This document shows, in pieces, positions 1-8,798 of a DNA stretch of 46,721 bases (within the stretch, counting starts at the first letter, position 1; each line of letters starts with the position of its first letter). Under the pieces are notes generated by a model. The model saw nothing but the letters and a program-made list of their open reading frames with translations, did no database searches and was not told the DNA's origin. The stretch lies in contig JAGRGD010000289.1 in the NCBI GenBank assembly GCA_020445665.1, positions 1 through 46,721 on the forward strand. The letters run 5' to 3'. The position numbers were made by a program, and so were the translations under genes. The DNA is from Rhodocyclaceae bacterium. Lineage in GTDB: Bacteria > Pseudomonadota > Gammaproteobacteria > Burkholderiales > Rhodocyclaceae.

Positions 1-126
1 ACATGCCCACTTTGATCACTCCTCGATTCCCCCGCCGAATGAACAGCAGGGTATTCAATCAAAGGTGGGTCAAATTTCGATGCGATTTACCCCGCCAAGT
101 GGGTCAATTCTGGTTGGCCGTCAACA
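1..126 (-). mobile_element. End of an IS21-family insertion sequence (partial)
   Basis: Read on the minus strand, this segment begins TGTTGACGGCC at 126 and carries two copies of a TTGACCCAC(C/T)TT motif, at about 98-112 and 61-77. Terminal TG and repeated TTGACCCACTT-type motifs are typical of IS21-family ends, from memory of the family. A GAGGAG ribosome-binding site at about 20-27 precedes an open frame running off the window edge. Its possible starts are GTG at 19 or 10, or ATG at 4, which would be the N-terminus of istA. The exact tip could be two bases further out (TGTG), and no target duplication can be seen because the other end is outside the window. Confidence 0.6.
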
Positions 127-403
127 CAGAGCCGGAACACGGCGGCGCCGGCCCACGCCGGTCGCCCCCCGCATTTAAACAACTGAATCACGCCGATACA
201 ACGCAGTTGACGCTGTGGTAAACCCTGACGCCAAGCGCGGCGTGCGGCGAATACTGGCCGCTTTGTGCAACTGCAAATGCCGGCCCAATAGCGTGCCCGC
301 CAGCCACCAGCGGCCTCAACGCAGGGGGTTCAAGCACGTTCAATGCCACAATACCCTCCTCATCCGCAGTGCATTTCCCGCAAGGCACAAAATTGCTGAC
401 AAG
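127..403. other. Non-coding stretch between the IS end and ubiX
   Basis: No convincing gene is seen. The only minus-strand frame here (388-188) has no recognisable domain or good ribosome-binding site. This may be the remnant of a sequence disrupted by the insertion sequence. A short inverted repeat (TGACTTGTCA on the minus strand, near 395-404) has too small a loop to be called a terminator. Confidence 0.4.
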
Positions 404-1018
404 TCAGTCGTTTTCGCCCCACCGGGCGATCAAGGTGTTCGGAACGCGCAACTGATCGAGAATTCTTGCGACGACGAAGTCCACCACGTCCTGCACCGAT
501 TCGGGGCGCGTATAGAAGGCCGGGTTCGCCGGCAGGATGCACACGCCGAGCCGTGCCAGCCTGAGCATGTTCTCCAGATGAAGGGCCGAGAAAGGCGTCT
601 CACGCGGGACGAGCACCAGCGGGCGCCCTTCCTTGATCACGACGTCGGCCGCGCGCTCGATCAGATTGTCGGAGAGGCCCGCCGCGATCGACGCGAGGGT
701 ACCCATCGTGCACGGGCACACCACCATCGCGTCCGGAGGATTGGAGCCGGAGGCCGGCGGCGCAAACCATTCCTCGCGTCCGAACACCCGCAACTGCCCG
801 TCGGCGGCGCCAAACCGTGCGCCGAGTTGCTTCGCGACCTCGTCGGGGCGGGACGATAGCGACAGATCCATCTCCTGACGCGCCACGACTTGCGCAACCT
901 GGGAGTAGAGCAGCCAGACCTGACGCCCCTCGGCGAGCAGGGTCTCGACGAGCCGGATCCCGTAGGGCATGCCGGAGGCGCCGGTAAGGGCGACGGCAAT
1001 GGTGTGTGGCACTGGCAT
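404..1018 (-). CDS. ubiX: UbiX/Pad1 family flavin prenyltransferase
   Basis: A 204-residue protein of the UbiX/Pad1 flavoprotein family. Family members make prenylated FMN from reduced FMN and dimethylallyl phosphate, the cofactor of UbiD-type decarboxylases (for example in ubiquinone synthesis). The N-terminal Rossmann motif GASGMPYGIRLVE lies near residues 13-25. The central [20 protein letters not shown] stretch and the downstream LVLVPRETPFSALHLENM motif are diagnostic. I chose the ATG at 1018 because translation then begins just before the flavin motif; an open frame extends upstream without family similarity. It is the last gene after a Liv-type transporter set, 80 bp beyond the binding-protein stop, so it may be co-transcribed. 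No ubiD lies in the window. Confidence 0.93.
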   Translation of the reverse strand: MPVPHTIAVALTGASGMPYGIRLVETLLAEGRQVWLLYSQVAQVVARQEMDLSLSSRPDEVAKQLGARFGAADGQLRVFGREEWFAPPASGSNPPDAMVVCPCTMGTLASIAAGLSDNLIERAADVVIKEGRPLVLVPRETPFSALHLENMLRLARLGVCILPANPAFYTRPESVQDVVDFVVARILDQLRVPNTLIARWGEND

Positions 1019-1098
1019 CGGCGCGCGTCCGATTACGAATACCCGAAGCCTACCCGATCCCCGTCGCGAGGGCTCGCTGCAGCGCGGGGCGGCGGGCC

Positions 1099-2259
1099 TC
1101 AGTCGAGATAGTCGCTGACCAGCTGCCAGCGTCCCGAGACGATACGCGCCATCCGCCCCCGGCGGTTGCCCAGGTGGTCGTCGGGCGAAAATTGGTAGGT
1201 CGGCCCCCCGAGGAAGCCGGGCGTGGTCTTCAGTTGCCCCAGCGCGGCCGAGAAGCTCGCCGCATCCAGATCGCGGCCGGCCGCGCGCAGGCCCTGGATG
1301 AAGGTGTCGGCCACGTCGTAGCCCATCGCGCTCCACACGTTGGGGTCCGCGTCGTAGCGGGTGCGATAGCGTTGAATCCAGTCGTAGAGGTCGCCCTCTG
1401 CCGCGTCCGCATAGGGATGGGGCATGACGCTGACGCCGTAGAGTCCCTCGACCGCCTCACCGCCGAGTTCGTGGGTCTGGGCCGAGTACCCGGACGCGGT
1501 CACCAGCATGTCCACCGCCCAGCCGACCTTGCGTGCCTCGCGCATCGCGGCAACGGTCTCCCGCACCACGGTCGCCAGCACCACGAGGTCGCAGCCGGCC
1601 GCGCGCAACCGGGCGATCTGGCTGGCGTAGTCCGTCGCGCCGCGCTTGTAGCCGGTGCGCTCCACCAGTTCCAGCCCCTGGCTGGCGAGCCCCGCCTCGA
1701 CACCCCGCATCACCTCGAGGCCGTAGTCGTCGTCCTGGTAGAGCAGGCCGACGCGCCGGTAGCCCTTCTCTTGCAGCATGTAGCGGACCGCGGCATCCAT
1801 GTAGTCCCGGTAGGGGGCAAAGAGCTGGTACTTCAGCGGGTGGGTCGGCGCATAGGTGGCCTGGTGGGGCGAGAACGGAAAGAGGTGGGGCAAGCCGGCG
1901 TCCACGATCAGCGGCATCGTCGCCATCACCACCGGCGTGCCGAGGTTGCCCAGGAAAGCGAACACCTCGCCACTTCCGAGCAGGCGACGGGTCGCGAGGA
2001 TGGCCTTCTTCGGATCATAGCCGCTGTCCTCGACGGCGATCGCCAGACGCCGGCCATGGACACCGCCCCGTTCGTTCTCCTCGTCGAGGCGCATCACGAT
2101 GCCATCGCGGATCGGCGCACCGAGCATCGCGATCGGCCCGGACAGGTCCTGGATCGTCGCAATCCGGATGCGGTTCTCGGTGACGCCGGGTGCCGCAGCA
2201 TGGAGCGGCGGGGCGAACTGCACAGCGAGGGCAATGAGTGCGGTCAGGAGGCGTCGCAT
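1099..2259 (-). CDS. Liv-type ABC transporter periplasmic binding protein
   Basis: A 386-residue periplasmic binding protein of the branched-chain amino acid/amide (HAAT) class, type 1 fold. An N-terminal signal peptide (MRRLLTALIALAVQFAPPLHA) precedes a mature region starting with the typical IRIATIQDLSGPIAMLG strand. It would capture a substrate for the two permeases encoded just upstream. The substrate cannot be read from sequence; members bind amino acids, amides, urea or aromatic acids. I chose the ATG at 2259, directly before the signal peptide, over a TTG six codons upstream. It sits 33 bp after the LivM-like stop. No ATPase gene accompanies it. Confidence 0.88.
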   Translation of the reverse strand: MRRLLTALIALAVQFAPPLHAAAPGVTENRIRIATIQDLSGPIAMLGAPIRDGIVMRLDEENERGGVHGRRLAIAVEDSGYDPKKAILATRRLLGSGEVFAFLGNLGTPVVMATMPLIVDAGLPHLFPFSPHQATYAPTHPLKYQLFAPYRDYMDAAVRYMLQEKGYRRVGLLYQDDDYGLEVMRGVEAGLASQGLELVERTGYKRGATDYASQIARLRAAGCDLVVLATVVRETVAAMREARKVGWAVDMLVTASGYSAQTHELGGEAVEGLYGVSVMPHPYADAAEGDLYDWIQRYRTRYDADPNVWSAMGYDVADTFIQGLRAAGRDLDAASFSAALGQLKTTPGFLGGPTYQFSPDDHLGNRRGRMARIVSGRWQLVSDYLD

Positions 2260-2292
2260 GGGTGTCACTCGCGGCAATGGCTGGAGGCCGGA

Positions 2293-3219
2293 TTATCGCC
2301 CGTCGCCGGCCAAACCGGCAGGCCGCGCGAGGACGATCACGACCAGCACCGCGCCGAACAGCAACACTTCGAGCCCCGCCGCCCCGCCCCCCAGCACGGG
2401 CAAGGCGCCTCGCGCGATGGCGATCAACTGTGGCAGGGCCACCATCACCACCCCGCCCAGCAGGGCGCCGGACGGGGTCCGCACGCCGCCGACGAAGACC
2501 ATCATCAACAGCTCGAAGGACAGCCCCAGGCCGAACTGCTCCGGGCTGAGGTAACCCAGCCAGTGGGCCGACAGGGCGCCCGCGAGGGCACCGAGGGCGC
2601 CCCCCGCGACAAAGGCGGCCTGTCGAACGGCGCCGACATCCACGCCGATGGCCATGGCGGCGGCCTCGTTGTCACGGCTCGCTCGCCAGGCCCGGCCGAG
2701 CGCCGAGCCGATCAGTCGCCGACAGGCCAGCCAGGCCAGCGTCAGGACCGCGACCGACAGGGCGGCCTGGGCCACCGGTGAACTCAGTCGCCAGGGCCCC
2801 ACGGTGAACGCGGGCACCACCTGACCGGCCGCGCCGCCGGTCCATGGGGCCAGCCGGACCAGCAACTCCTCGACGATCAGGGCAAAGGCCAGGGTGCTCA
2901 TGCCGAAGGCCAGACCCCCCAGCCGCCGACCCGGCAGGCTGGCAAGCAGGCCCAGTGCGGCCCCCGCCGCGGCCGCCACCGGCAGGGCCAGCAGCGCGGG
3001 CAGGCCGGCCGCGACGAGCCCGGCCTGAACATAGGCGCCGAGGGCGAGCATCGCCCCGTGGCCGAGGGACAACTGCCCGGTCTGACCGACCACCAGCACC
3101 AGCCCGAGACCCGCCAGCGCCCAGGTCGCCACCAGGGCCACCTGCGCGAGGGCATGCCCCCAGCCCCCGCCCGCCACAGCGAGGGCGAACAGGGCGAGGC
3201 CTGCCAGGCCCCGAATCAT
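2293..3219 (-). CDS. LivM-like ABC transporter permease
   Basis: A 308-residue integral membrane protein with about eight to ten hydrophobic segments, of the branched-chain amino acid permease family (LivM side). The family loop is seen as GRAWRASRDNEAAAMAIGVD in the second half, followed by GxxGALAGAL and FVGGVRTPSGALLGG. It would pair with the LivH-like permease to form the translocation channel. The ATG at 3219 overlaps the LivH stop by four bases (ATGA), which implies translational coupling. ATP-hydrolysing LivG/LivF partners are not encoded anywhere in this operon, so they would have to come from elsewhere in the genome. Confidence 0.88.
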   Translation of the reverse strand: MIRGLAGLALFALAVAGGGWGHALAQVALVATWALAGLGLVLVVGQTGQLSLGHGAMLALGAYVQAGLVAAGLPALLALPVAAAAGAALGLLASLPGRRLGGLAFGMSTLAFALIVEELLVRLAPWTGGAAGQVVPAFTVGPWRLSSPVAQAALSVAVLTLAWLACRRLIGSALGRAWRASRDNEAAAMAIGVDVGAVRQAAFVAGGALGALAGALSAHWLGYLSPEQFGLGLSFELLMMVFVGGVRTPSGALLGGVVMVALPQLIAIARGALPVLGGGAAGLEVLLFGAVLVVIVLARPAGLAGDGR

Positions 3220-4079
3220 GCCGCGGCCCCGCGACCACCGAGCCCCCGCGGAAACAGCAGCAGCACGGCCAGCATCAGTCCGTAGACCGCGAGGTCCTTC
3301 GCGCCGTCGGGCAGGTAGAGGCCGGTCAGGGCCTCGAAGACGCCGACCAGCACGCCCCCGGCGAGAGCACCCGGCAGGCTCGACAGACCGCCGATCACGG
3401 CCGCGGGGAAGGCCTTCAGTGCAATCAGCCCCATACCCGGATGGACCAGGGTCACCGGCGCGAGCAGCACCCCGGCGAAGCCCGCCAGGGCCGCCCCCAG
3501 CGCCCACGCCAGGGTATGCATGCGGGTCGGCGAAATGCCCATCAGAGCCGCCACCCGTGCGTCCTCGGAACAGGCCCGCAGCGCCACGCCGGCGCGCGTA
3601 AAGCGGAAGAAGGCGGCCAGCGAGGCGCAGGCCAGGGCGGTGGCGAGAACGACCGCCAGGTGCTCGCCCGCGAGCTGGAGGGGACCGAGGGACAGCACGC
3701 CGGCCAGCGGCAACTCGAGGCGGTGCATCTGGTGGGTGGCGGCAGGCACCATCGTGACCCCGCCGCGCAGCATCAGGCCGAGGCCGAACGTCAGCAGTAC
3801 GGCGGTCAGATGCGGCTGCCCCAAAGCCCTGCGCAGCACCCCGCCCTCGAGCAGCGCGCCGATCGCGAAGAGGACCAGCACCGCCGCCGGCAAGGCCAGC
3901 CAGACGGGCCAGCCGCCGCCCTCCACCAGCAGCACCGCAGCGAAGGCGCCGAGCATCAGCAACTCGCCCTGCATGAAGCTGACGGTCTCCGTTGCCTTGA
4001 AGACCAGCACGAAGGACAGGGCCACCAGACCATAGACGCATCCGGTGGCGATTCCGCTGAGCAGGACCTGGGCGAGCAT
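3216..4079 (-). CDS. LivH-like ABC transporter permease
   Basis: A 287-residue inner-membrane permease of the LivH family. It has the typical N-terminal SGIATGCVYGLVALSFVLVF segment. The C-terminal half has the coupling-loop region ALRACSEDARVAALMGIS, and then AFPAAVIGGLSSLPGALAGG. With the LivM-like protein it should form the transport channel fed by the binding protein at 1099-2259. It starts 45 bp downstream of the nitronate monooxygenase stop and overlaps the next gene by four bases. Assignment to the family is firm; substrate is unknown. Confidence 0.9.
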   Translation of the reverse strand: MLAQVLLSGIATGCVYGLVALSFVLVFKATETVSFMQGELLMLGAFAAVLLVEGGGWPVWLALPAAVLVLFAIGALLEGGVLRRALGQPHLTAVLLTFGLGLMLRGGVTMVPAATHQMHRLELPLAGVLSLGPLQLAGEHLAVVLATALACASLAAFFRFTRAGVALRACSEDARVAALMGISPTRMHTLAWALGAALAGFAGVLLAPVTLVHPGMGLIALKAFPAAVIGGLSSLPGALAGGVLVGVFEALTGLYLPDGAKDLAVYGLMLAVLLLFPRGLGGRGAAA

Positions 4080-4124
4080 GCGCCCGATTATCGGTCGCGG
4101 CCGGCCCGGCGGCCAGTCAGGCGC

Positions 4125-5075
4125 TCAGGGGCGACAGCCCGGGCTCACCGGCAGAGCGCAGGCGGTCCGGTACTCGGCAGCCAGCCGCTCGACCAGTTCG
4201 GCCACCGGCGGCGCGTCGTCGATCGTCGCGACGCCGTGGCCGGCGCTCCAGATGTCGCGCCAGGCGCGGGCCTCGTCGGCCAGGCTCTTGAGCTTGCCCT
4301 TGCCGAGCGACAGGGTCAGCTGCTCGCGGGTGTAGCCCGCCTTCTCGAGGCTCGGCCACAGGAAGTTGGCGTTGGTACCGGAGATGGCGTCGGTGTAGAC
4401 GATGTCGCTCGCCGCGCAATCGACCACCATCTGCTTGTAGGCGTCCTGCGCCTGCGATTCGCGGGTGGCGATGAAGCGGGTACCCAGGTAGGCCAGGTCG
4501 GCCCCGAGCACCTCTGCGGCGCGCACCGCGGCGCCGTCGGACATCGCGCCGCCGAGGATCAGGGTGCCGTCCCAGAAGCTGCGGATCTCGCGCACCAGGC
4601 TGAAGGCGCTCTGGCTGCCCGCGTGCCCCCCCGCGCCCGACGCCACCGCGATGATGCCGTCGACGCCGGCCGCGGCCGCCTTGCGGGCGTGATGGGCATG
4701 CACCACGTCGGAGAACACCAGCCCGCCGTAGCCATGCACGGTTTCGACCACCTGGGCCGGGTTGCCCAGGCTGGTGATGACGAAGGGCGTGCGGTGGCTG
4801 ACCAGAAGTTCCAGATCCGGCGCGACGCGGGGGTTCGACGGGTGAAGAATGAGATTGACGCCATAGGGGGCGCAGCCGGGATCGGACGCCACGCCGTCCA
4901 GGGCCGCCAGCCACGTGTCGAGTTCCTCCGACGTACGGGCATTGAGGGCCGGAAAGGTACCGGCCACGCCGGCACGGCAACAGGCGGTGACGAGCGCCGG
5001 CCCGGAAACCAGGAACATCGGCGCGGCGATCACCGGCAGGCTCATGACGCCTCGGAAGCGCTCGGGTAGTGACAT
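4125..5075 (-). CDS. Nitronate monooxygenase family FMN protein
   Basis: A 316-residue TIM-barrel flavoprotein of the NPD/2-nitropropane dioxygenase family. The N-terminal LPVIAAPMFLVSGPALVTA strand, ASGAGGHAGSQSAFSLV (phosphate-binding and catalytic His region), LILGGAMSDGAAVRAAEVLGA and YLGTRFIATRES follow the usual FMN-binding order. Characterised members oxidise alkyl nitronates or act as enoyl-type reductases, so the substrate is uncertain. The start is well supported: GAGGAG lies six bases before the ATG at 5075. It is the first gene of a run that continues into Liv-type permeases, a binding protein and UbiX, which hints at uptake and oxidation of an organic substrate. Confidence 0.85.
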   Translation of the reverse strand: MSLPERFRGVMSLPVIAAPMFLVSGPALVTACCRAGVAGTFPALNARTSEELDTWLAALDGVASDPGCAPYGVNLILHPSNPRVAPDLELLVSHRTPFVITSLGNPAQVVETVHGYGGLVFSDVVHAHHARKAAAAGVDGIIAVASGAGGHAGSQSAFSLVREIRSFWDGTLILGGAMSDGAAVRAAEVLGADLAYLGTRFIATRESQAQDAYKQMVVDCAASDIVYTDAISGTNANFLWPSLEKAGYTREQLTLSLGKGKLKSLADEARAWRDIWSAGHGVATIDDAPPVAELVERLAAEYRTACALPVSPGCRP

Positions 5076-5209
5076 GCAGTCTCCTCTGTCGGCCCGTGTC
5101 GGCCGTTTCGTGTCGGGCGGGATGCTACAGGGACGACCGTATCACGACCGGCGATGCGGGATTAGTCACTGCATTCTAGGCGCCCGCCCCGTGCTAGCCT
5201 GAGCGAACC

Positions 5210-5830
5210 ATGAGCGGCATCGACTCCCTCCTCTACGGTATCGGCCTTGCCGGCGTCGCGGTCAATGCCGCCTCGGGCGTGCTGGAGGCCGGCCGCAAGC
5301 CCTTCGACATGTTCGGCATGGTCGTGGTCGCCCTCGCCGCGGCGCTGGGCGGCGGCACGCTGCGGGATCTGCTGCTCGACCGGACCGTGTTCTGGATCGC
5401 CGACCGGAGCTTCCTGATCTGCGCCATCACGGCGGGCATGCTGACCTTCGGCGCCGCCCGTCACTGGCGACTGCCGCCGCAGCTGTTCCTGCTGCCGGAC
5501 GCCGTCGGGCTGGCCCTGTTCACGGTCAGCGGCACCAAGATCGCGCTGGCCCTCGGTCACGACTGGCTGATCGCCAGCGTCATGGGCGTGGTCACCGGTG
5601 TCGTCGGCGGCATCCTGCGCGACGTGCTATGTAACGAGGAGCCGCTGATCTTCACCGGGACGCTCTACGCCACCCCTGCCTGGCTCGGCGCCCTGCTGCT
5701 GGCCGGCCTGACCGAGGCCGGCGCGACCTCGGCCGTGGCCGCGCTGGCCGGCGGCAGCTTCGTGCTCATCACCCGACTGGGCGCACTTCGTTGGAACTGG
5801 CGCCTGCCGACCTACTCGGCCCGGCGCTGA
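5210..5830 (+). CDS. TRIC/UPF0126 family membrane protein (YadS-like)
   Basis: A 206-residue inner-membrane protein with about seven hydrophobic segments. It contains two copies of the family's glycine-rich signature: GGGTLRDLLLDR near residues 47-58, and GGILRDVLCNEEPLIF near 140-155. Bacterial members of this family form trimeric cation channels in structural studies; their physiological role is not settled. It is divergent from the nitronate monooxygenase gene (134 bp between starts) and ends one base before the stop of the opposing CHASE2 kinase gene. Length matches the family. Confidence 0.9.
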   Translation: MSGIDSLLYGIGLAGVAVNAASGVLEAGRKPFDMFGMVVVALAAALGGGTLRDLLLDRTVFWIADRSFLICAITAGMLTFGAARHWRLPPQLFLLPDAVGLALFTVSGTKIALALGHDWLIASVMGVVTGVVGGILRDVLCNEEPLIFTGTLYATPAWLGALLLAGLTEAGATSAVAALAGGSFVLITRLGALRWNWRLPTYSARR

Positions 5831-5831
5831 C

Positions 5832-8138
5832 TCACTGCCGGGCGAACGGCAGGCGGATCGAGAAGATGCTGCCCAGGCCCGGCTCGCTGACCACCTCGAC
5901 GTTCCCACCGTGGCGCTCGACGACGGTCTTGACGATCATCAGGCCGAGCCCCAGGCCGGCGACGCGTCGTCCGGTCGTCTTCTCGAGCCGACCGAATCGC
6001 TGGAACAGCAGCCGCAGGTCCTCCGGCCCGATGCCGTCGCCCTCGTCATGGACCTCGAGACGCCAGCCACGGGGTTCGCGCTCGATGCGCAGCCGGACCT
6101 CGCTGCCCTCGGGACTGTACTTGACCGCATTGGTCAGCAGGTTGAGCACGGCGCGCTTGAGCAGGCCGGGTTCGCACAGCACCGGGTATTCCTCATCGGG
6201 CAGACCGTCGCGGCTGATGTGAACCCCCTTCGAGCGGGACAGGGCCCAGGCCTCCTCCACCGCGTCATCGGCGATCTGGATCAGGTCGTACATGACGAAG
6301 CGCCGCACATCCACGCCCTCGGCGCGGACCAGCCGGAACAGGTTCTCGGTCAGTTCCAGGGCCGAGCGGGCGTACAGGCTGACCCGCTGAAGGGCTTCGG
6401 GCGGCACGCCGTGCGCGTGCGCGGGGTCGTCCTCGAAGGCCTCGACCATGGTCACGATCGATGACAGGGGCGAGCGCAGGTCGTGGGACAGATACTGCAT
6501 GGCCGATTCGCGCCGCGCCTGTTCCTGCTTGACCGGCGTGATGTCGTCGAGGGACAGGACTACGCCGTGCATGCGGCTGCGCCGGTCGTGCAGGGCCGCG
6601 ATCGTGACGTGCAGGGTCTGCCCCGCCGCACCCTGCACCTCCACCGAGATCGGCGCCTCGTCGGCAACCGGAAGCCCCCGTTCGAGGCGAACGTCCGCCG
6701 GCCACTGGATGGCCCGCAGCGCCGGCAGCAGGCCGGCCTGCTCCTCGAGGCCCAGAAGCCCGCTGGCCCGGCGGTTGTGCAGTTGCAGCTCGCCATCCGG
6801 GCCGATCACCACGACGCCGGTCGGCAGCCCCTCGAGGGTGTCGAGCATGAAATGGCGCAACTGCCGCTGGCGGCTGGCGGTCTCCCGCAGCGTCGCGAGC
6901 CGCCGGTAGACGGGGTCGCCGGTCCGGTCGGCCACCCTGTCGCCATCTCCGGACACCGGTTGCCAGCGGCCGGCTTCGCGCATCAGCGCATCGAGTTCCT
7001 CATCCAGATAGCGCTGGGTCGCCTCGAGCCGCCGCCAGCTCCACAGCGGATAGGCGGCCATGCAACCGACCAGTGCGCCGGCGGGCGGCAGCCACAGCTG
7101 CCCGTTGGCCAGCAGGAAGAAGGGCGCCAGCAGCACGGCACCACTGATCGCGAAGGCCACCAGCAGGGTCTCCCGCGGCGACAGCCTGACCATCGCGAAC
7201 ATCAGCGCGACGACGGCCAGCGCGGAGAGCAGCGCCGCCATTGCGGGCCGTACGATGTCGATGGTGCGCTGCCCGCGCAGTGCCGAAAAGATGTTGGCGT
7301 TGACCTCGACGCCGGGCATGGGCCGGGTGAAGGCCGTCGTCGGTGTCGGCACGACGTCGCCCATGCCCTCGGCGACCGCGCCGACCAGAATCACCTTGCC
7401 GCGCAGGATGTCCCGCCCGGCCTTGCCGTCGAGCACGTCGACGAAGGAGACGCGCCGGTGTGCCCCTGGCGGGGCCCCAAAGGGTATCCGCAGCCAGTGA
7501 ACCGCCTCGTCAGCCTCGACGGCATCAGGCGCGTAGCGGGCTGCCGATTCGGGCTCCACCAGCGACAGCAGCGCCAGCGCCAACTGCGGCAGCAGCTCGC
7601 GACCATTCGACTCCCACAGGAAGACACTGCGCACGATCCCGTCCAGATCGAATTCCACATGGGCATGCCCGACGGCGGCCGCCTCGCGAACGAAGCGGGG
7701 CTCGCCACCGGGTTCGTAGGCGGCACCGATGCTGGTATTGCCAGCCCAGGGCAGGACGATCCGTCCGTGGCGACGAATGGCCTCGGCCAGCAGAGCATCG
7801 CCGTTGCCGTCCTCACGCCCTTCCGAGAACAGGATATCGAACGCGACGGGACCGGCCCCCGCCTCCCGCAGCCGGTCGATGAGCTCGGCGTGGCGGGCGC
7901 GAGGCCAGGGCCACCGCCCCAGGCGGCCGAGACTCTTGTGGTCGATCGCGACGATCACGACCTGGGTATCGACCTGTTCCGACAGGCTTGCCACCGAGAC
8001 GTCATACACCGCCTGGTCGAGCCGCCAGAGCCAGCCGAAGAAGGCAACGCACGCGGCCAGCAGCGCACAGACCGTCGTCACGACAACCCACTCGGCGACA
8101 CCCCGAAGATCGACCGGCAGCCCCTCCTTCGCCTTCAT
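5832..8138 (-). CDS. CHASE2 domain sensor histidine kinase
   Basis: A 768-residue membrane sensor. One transmembrane segment (about 17-37) is followed by a periplasmic CHASE2 domain (about 40-295, with [20 protein letters not shown] near 61-80). Three closely spaced transmembrane segments follow (about 301-366), then a PAS domain (about 428-536), a HisKA domain with phospho-acceptor His552 in SHDLRSP, and an HATPase domain. The ATPase has its N box near 666-674, DEGDGIG at 698-704 and GLGLGLMIV at 728-736. CHASE2 binds an unknown extracellular signal. The likely partner is the OmpR-type regulator at 8799-9500 on the same strand, although mscL lies between them on the opposite strand. Start ATG at 8138. 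Confidence 0.93.
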   Translation of the reverse strand: MKAKEGLPVDLRGVAEWVVVTTVCALLAACVAFFGWLWRLDQAVYDVSVASLSEQVDTQVVIVAIDHKSLGRLGRWPWPRARHAELIDRLREAGAGPVAFDILFSEGREDGNGDALLAEAIRRHGRIVLPWAGNTSIGAAYEPGGEPRFVREAAAVGHAHVEFDLDGIVRSVFLWESNGRELLPQLALALLSLVEPESAARYAPDAVEADEAVHWLRIPFGAPPGAHRRVSFVDVLDGKAGRDILRGKVILVGAVAEGMGDVVPTPTTAFTRPMPGVEVNANIFSALRGQRTIDIVRPAMAALLSALAVVALMFAMVRLSPRETLLVAFAISGAVLLAPFFLLANGQLWLPPAGALVGCMAAYPLWSWRRLEATQRYLDEELDALMREAGRWQPVSGDGDRVADRTGDPVYRRLATLRETASRQRQLRHFMLDTLEGLPTGVVVIGPDGELQLHNRRASGLLGLEEQAGLLPALRAIQWPADVRLERGLPVADEAPISVEVQGAAGQTLHVTIAALHDRRSRMHGVVLSLDDITPVKQEQARRESAMQYLSHDLRSPLSSIVTMVEAFEDDPAHAHGVPPEALQRVSLYARSALELTENLFRLVRAEGVDVRRFVMYDLIQIADDAVEEAWALSRSKGVHISRDGLPDEEYPVLCEPGLLKRAVLNLLTNAVKYSPEGSEVRLRIEREPRGWRLEVHDEGDGIGPEDLRLLFQRFGRLEKTTGRRVAGLGLGLMIVKTVVERHGGNVEVVSEPGLGSIFSIRLPFARQ

Positions 8139-8305
8139 GCGACTCCCATATCCGTTTCCGCGCGCGCCCCGCGTCGCGGGCCTGGTGGCGTATCGAACAT
8201 TTTACGCATCGCCACCCACTTAAGATCCCGCCGTCTGCTATAAGTCGTCCGATTCCGGCGCCCTGCGAGACGCCGGCCCCACCCCGCAGGCCACAGGAGT
8301 GTCAG

Positions 8306-8734
8306 ATGAGCTTTCTTACGGAATTCAAGGAGTTCGCAGTCAAGGGCAATGTCGTCGACATGGCCGTAGGCGTCATTATCGGCGGCGCATTCGGCAAGAT
8401 CGTCGCGTCCCTGGTCAAGGATATGGTCATGCCGGTGCTGGGCATGATGATCGGGGGCGTCGACTTCAAGAATCTCTACATCAATCTGGGCGATGCGACC
8501 TTCGAGACGATGGAGGCTGCCGAGAAGGCCGGCGCGCCGCTGGTCAAGTACGGCCTGTTCATCAATACCGTCATCGACTTCGTGATCATCGCGCTGGCGA
8601 TTTTCGTCGCGATCAAGGCGATGAACCGCCTCAAGCGCAAGGAAGAAGCCGCGCCGGAGCCCGAAGCGCCCGCACCGGACCCGGAAGACGTGGTCCTGCT
8701 GCGCGAGATTCGCGACCTCCTCAAGCAGCGCTGA
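8306..8734 (+). CDS. mscL: Large-conductance mechanosensitive channel MscL
   Basis: A 142-residue inner-membrane channel that opens under hypo-osmotic membrane tension to release solutes. It begins with the amphipathic N-terminal helix [22 protein letters not shown]1 ([17 protein letters not shown]) and TM2 ([19 protein letters not shown]) follow, then a C-terminal coiled-coil helix after an Ala/Pro/Glu-rich linker. AGGAG at 8295-8299 lies six bases before the ATG at 8306. It is divergent from the CHASE2 kinase; a TATAAG at 8239-8244 could be its -10 box, but no good -35 is seen. Confidence 0.97.
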   Translation: MSFLTEFKEFAVKGNVVDMAVGVIIGGAFGKIVASLVKDMVMPVLGMMIGGVDFKNLYINLGDATFETMEAAEKAGAPLVKYGLFINTVIDFVIIALAIFVAIKAMNRLKRKEEAAPEPEAPAPDPEDVVLLREIRDLLKQR

Positions 8735-8748
8735 CCTCCGGCCTCCGC

Positions 8749-8771
8749 CCCGTTGCCAGCCAGGCAGCGGG
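8749..8771. terminator. Candidate hairpin between convergent mscL and response-regulator genes
   Basis: CCCGTTGCC and GGCAGCGGG form a 9-bp stem with one G-U pair around the five-base loop AGCCA. It lies in the 64-bp gap between two convergent stops. There is no T-run on either side, so Rho-independent termination is uncertain. Confidence 0.35.
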
Positions 8772-8798
8772 ACGGGAAGGCCAACGGGACGTGGCCCC

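Noticed and set aside
188-388. A 66-codon minus-strand open frame between the IS end and ubiX
   Set aside because: No domain, no convincing start signal; could be a gene remnant but cannot be supported.
395-404. Inverted repeat TGACTTGTCA near the ubiX stop as a terminator
   Set aside because: The loop would be only two bases and the stem four; not credible as a Rho-independent terminator.
2844-5069. A 741-codon plus-strand open frame opposite the Liv permeases and nitronate monooxygenase
   Set aside because: Shadow of high-GC coding on the other strand; no family motifs.
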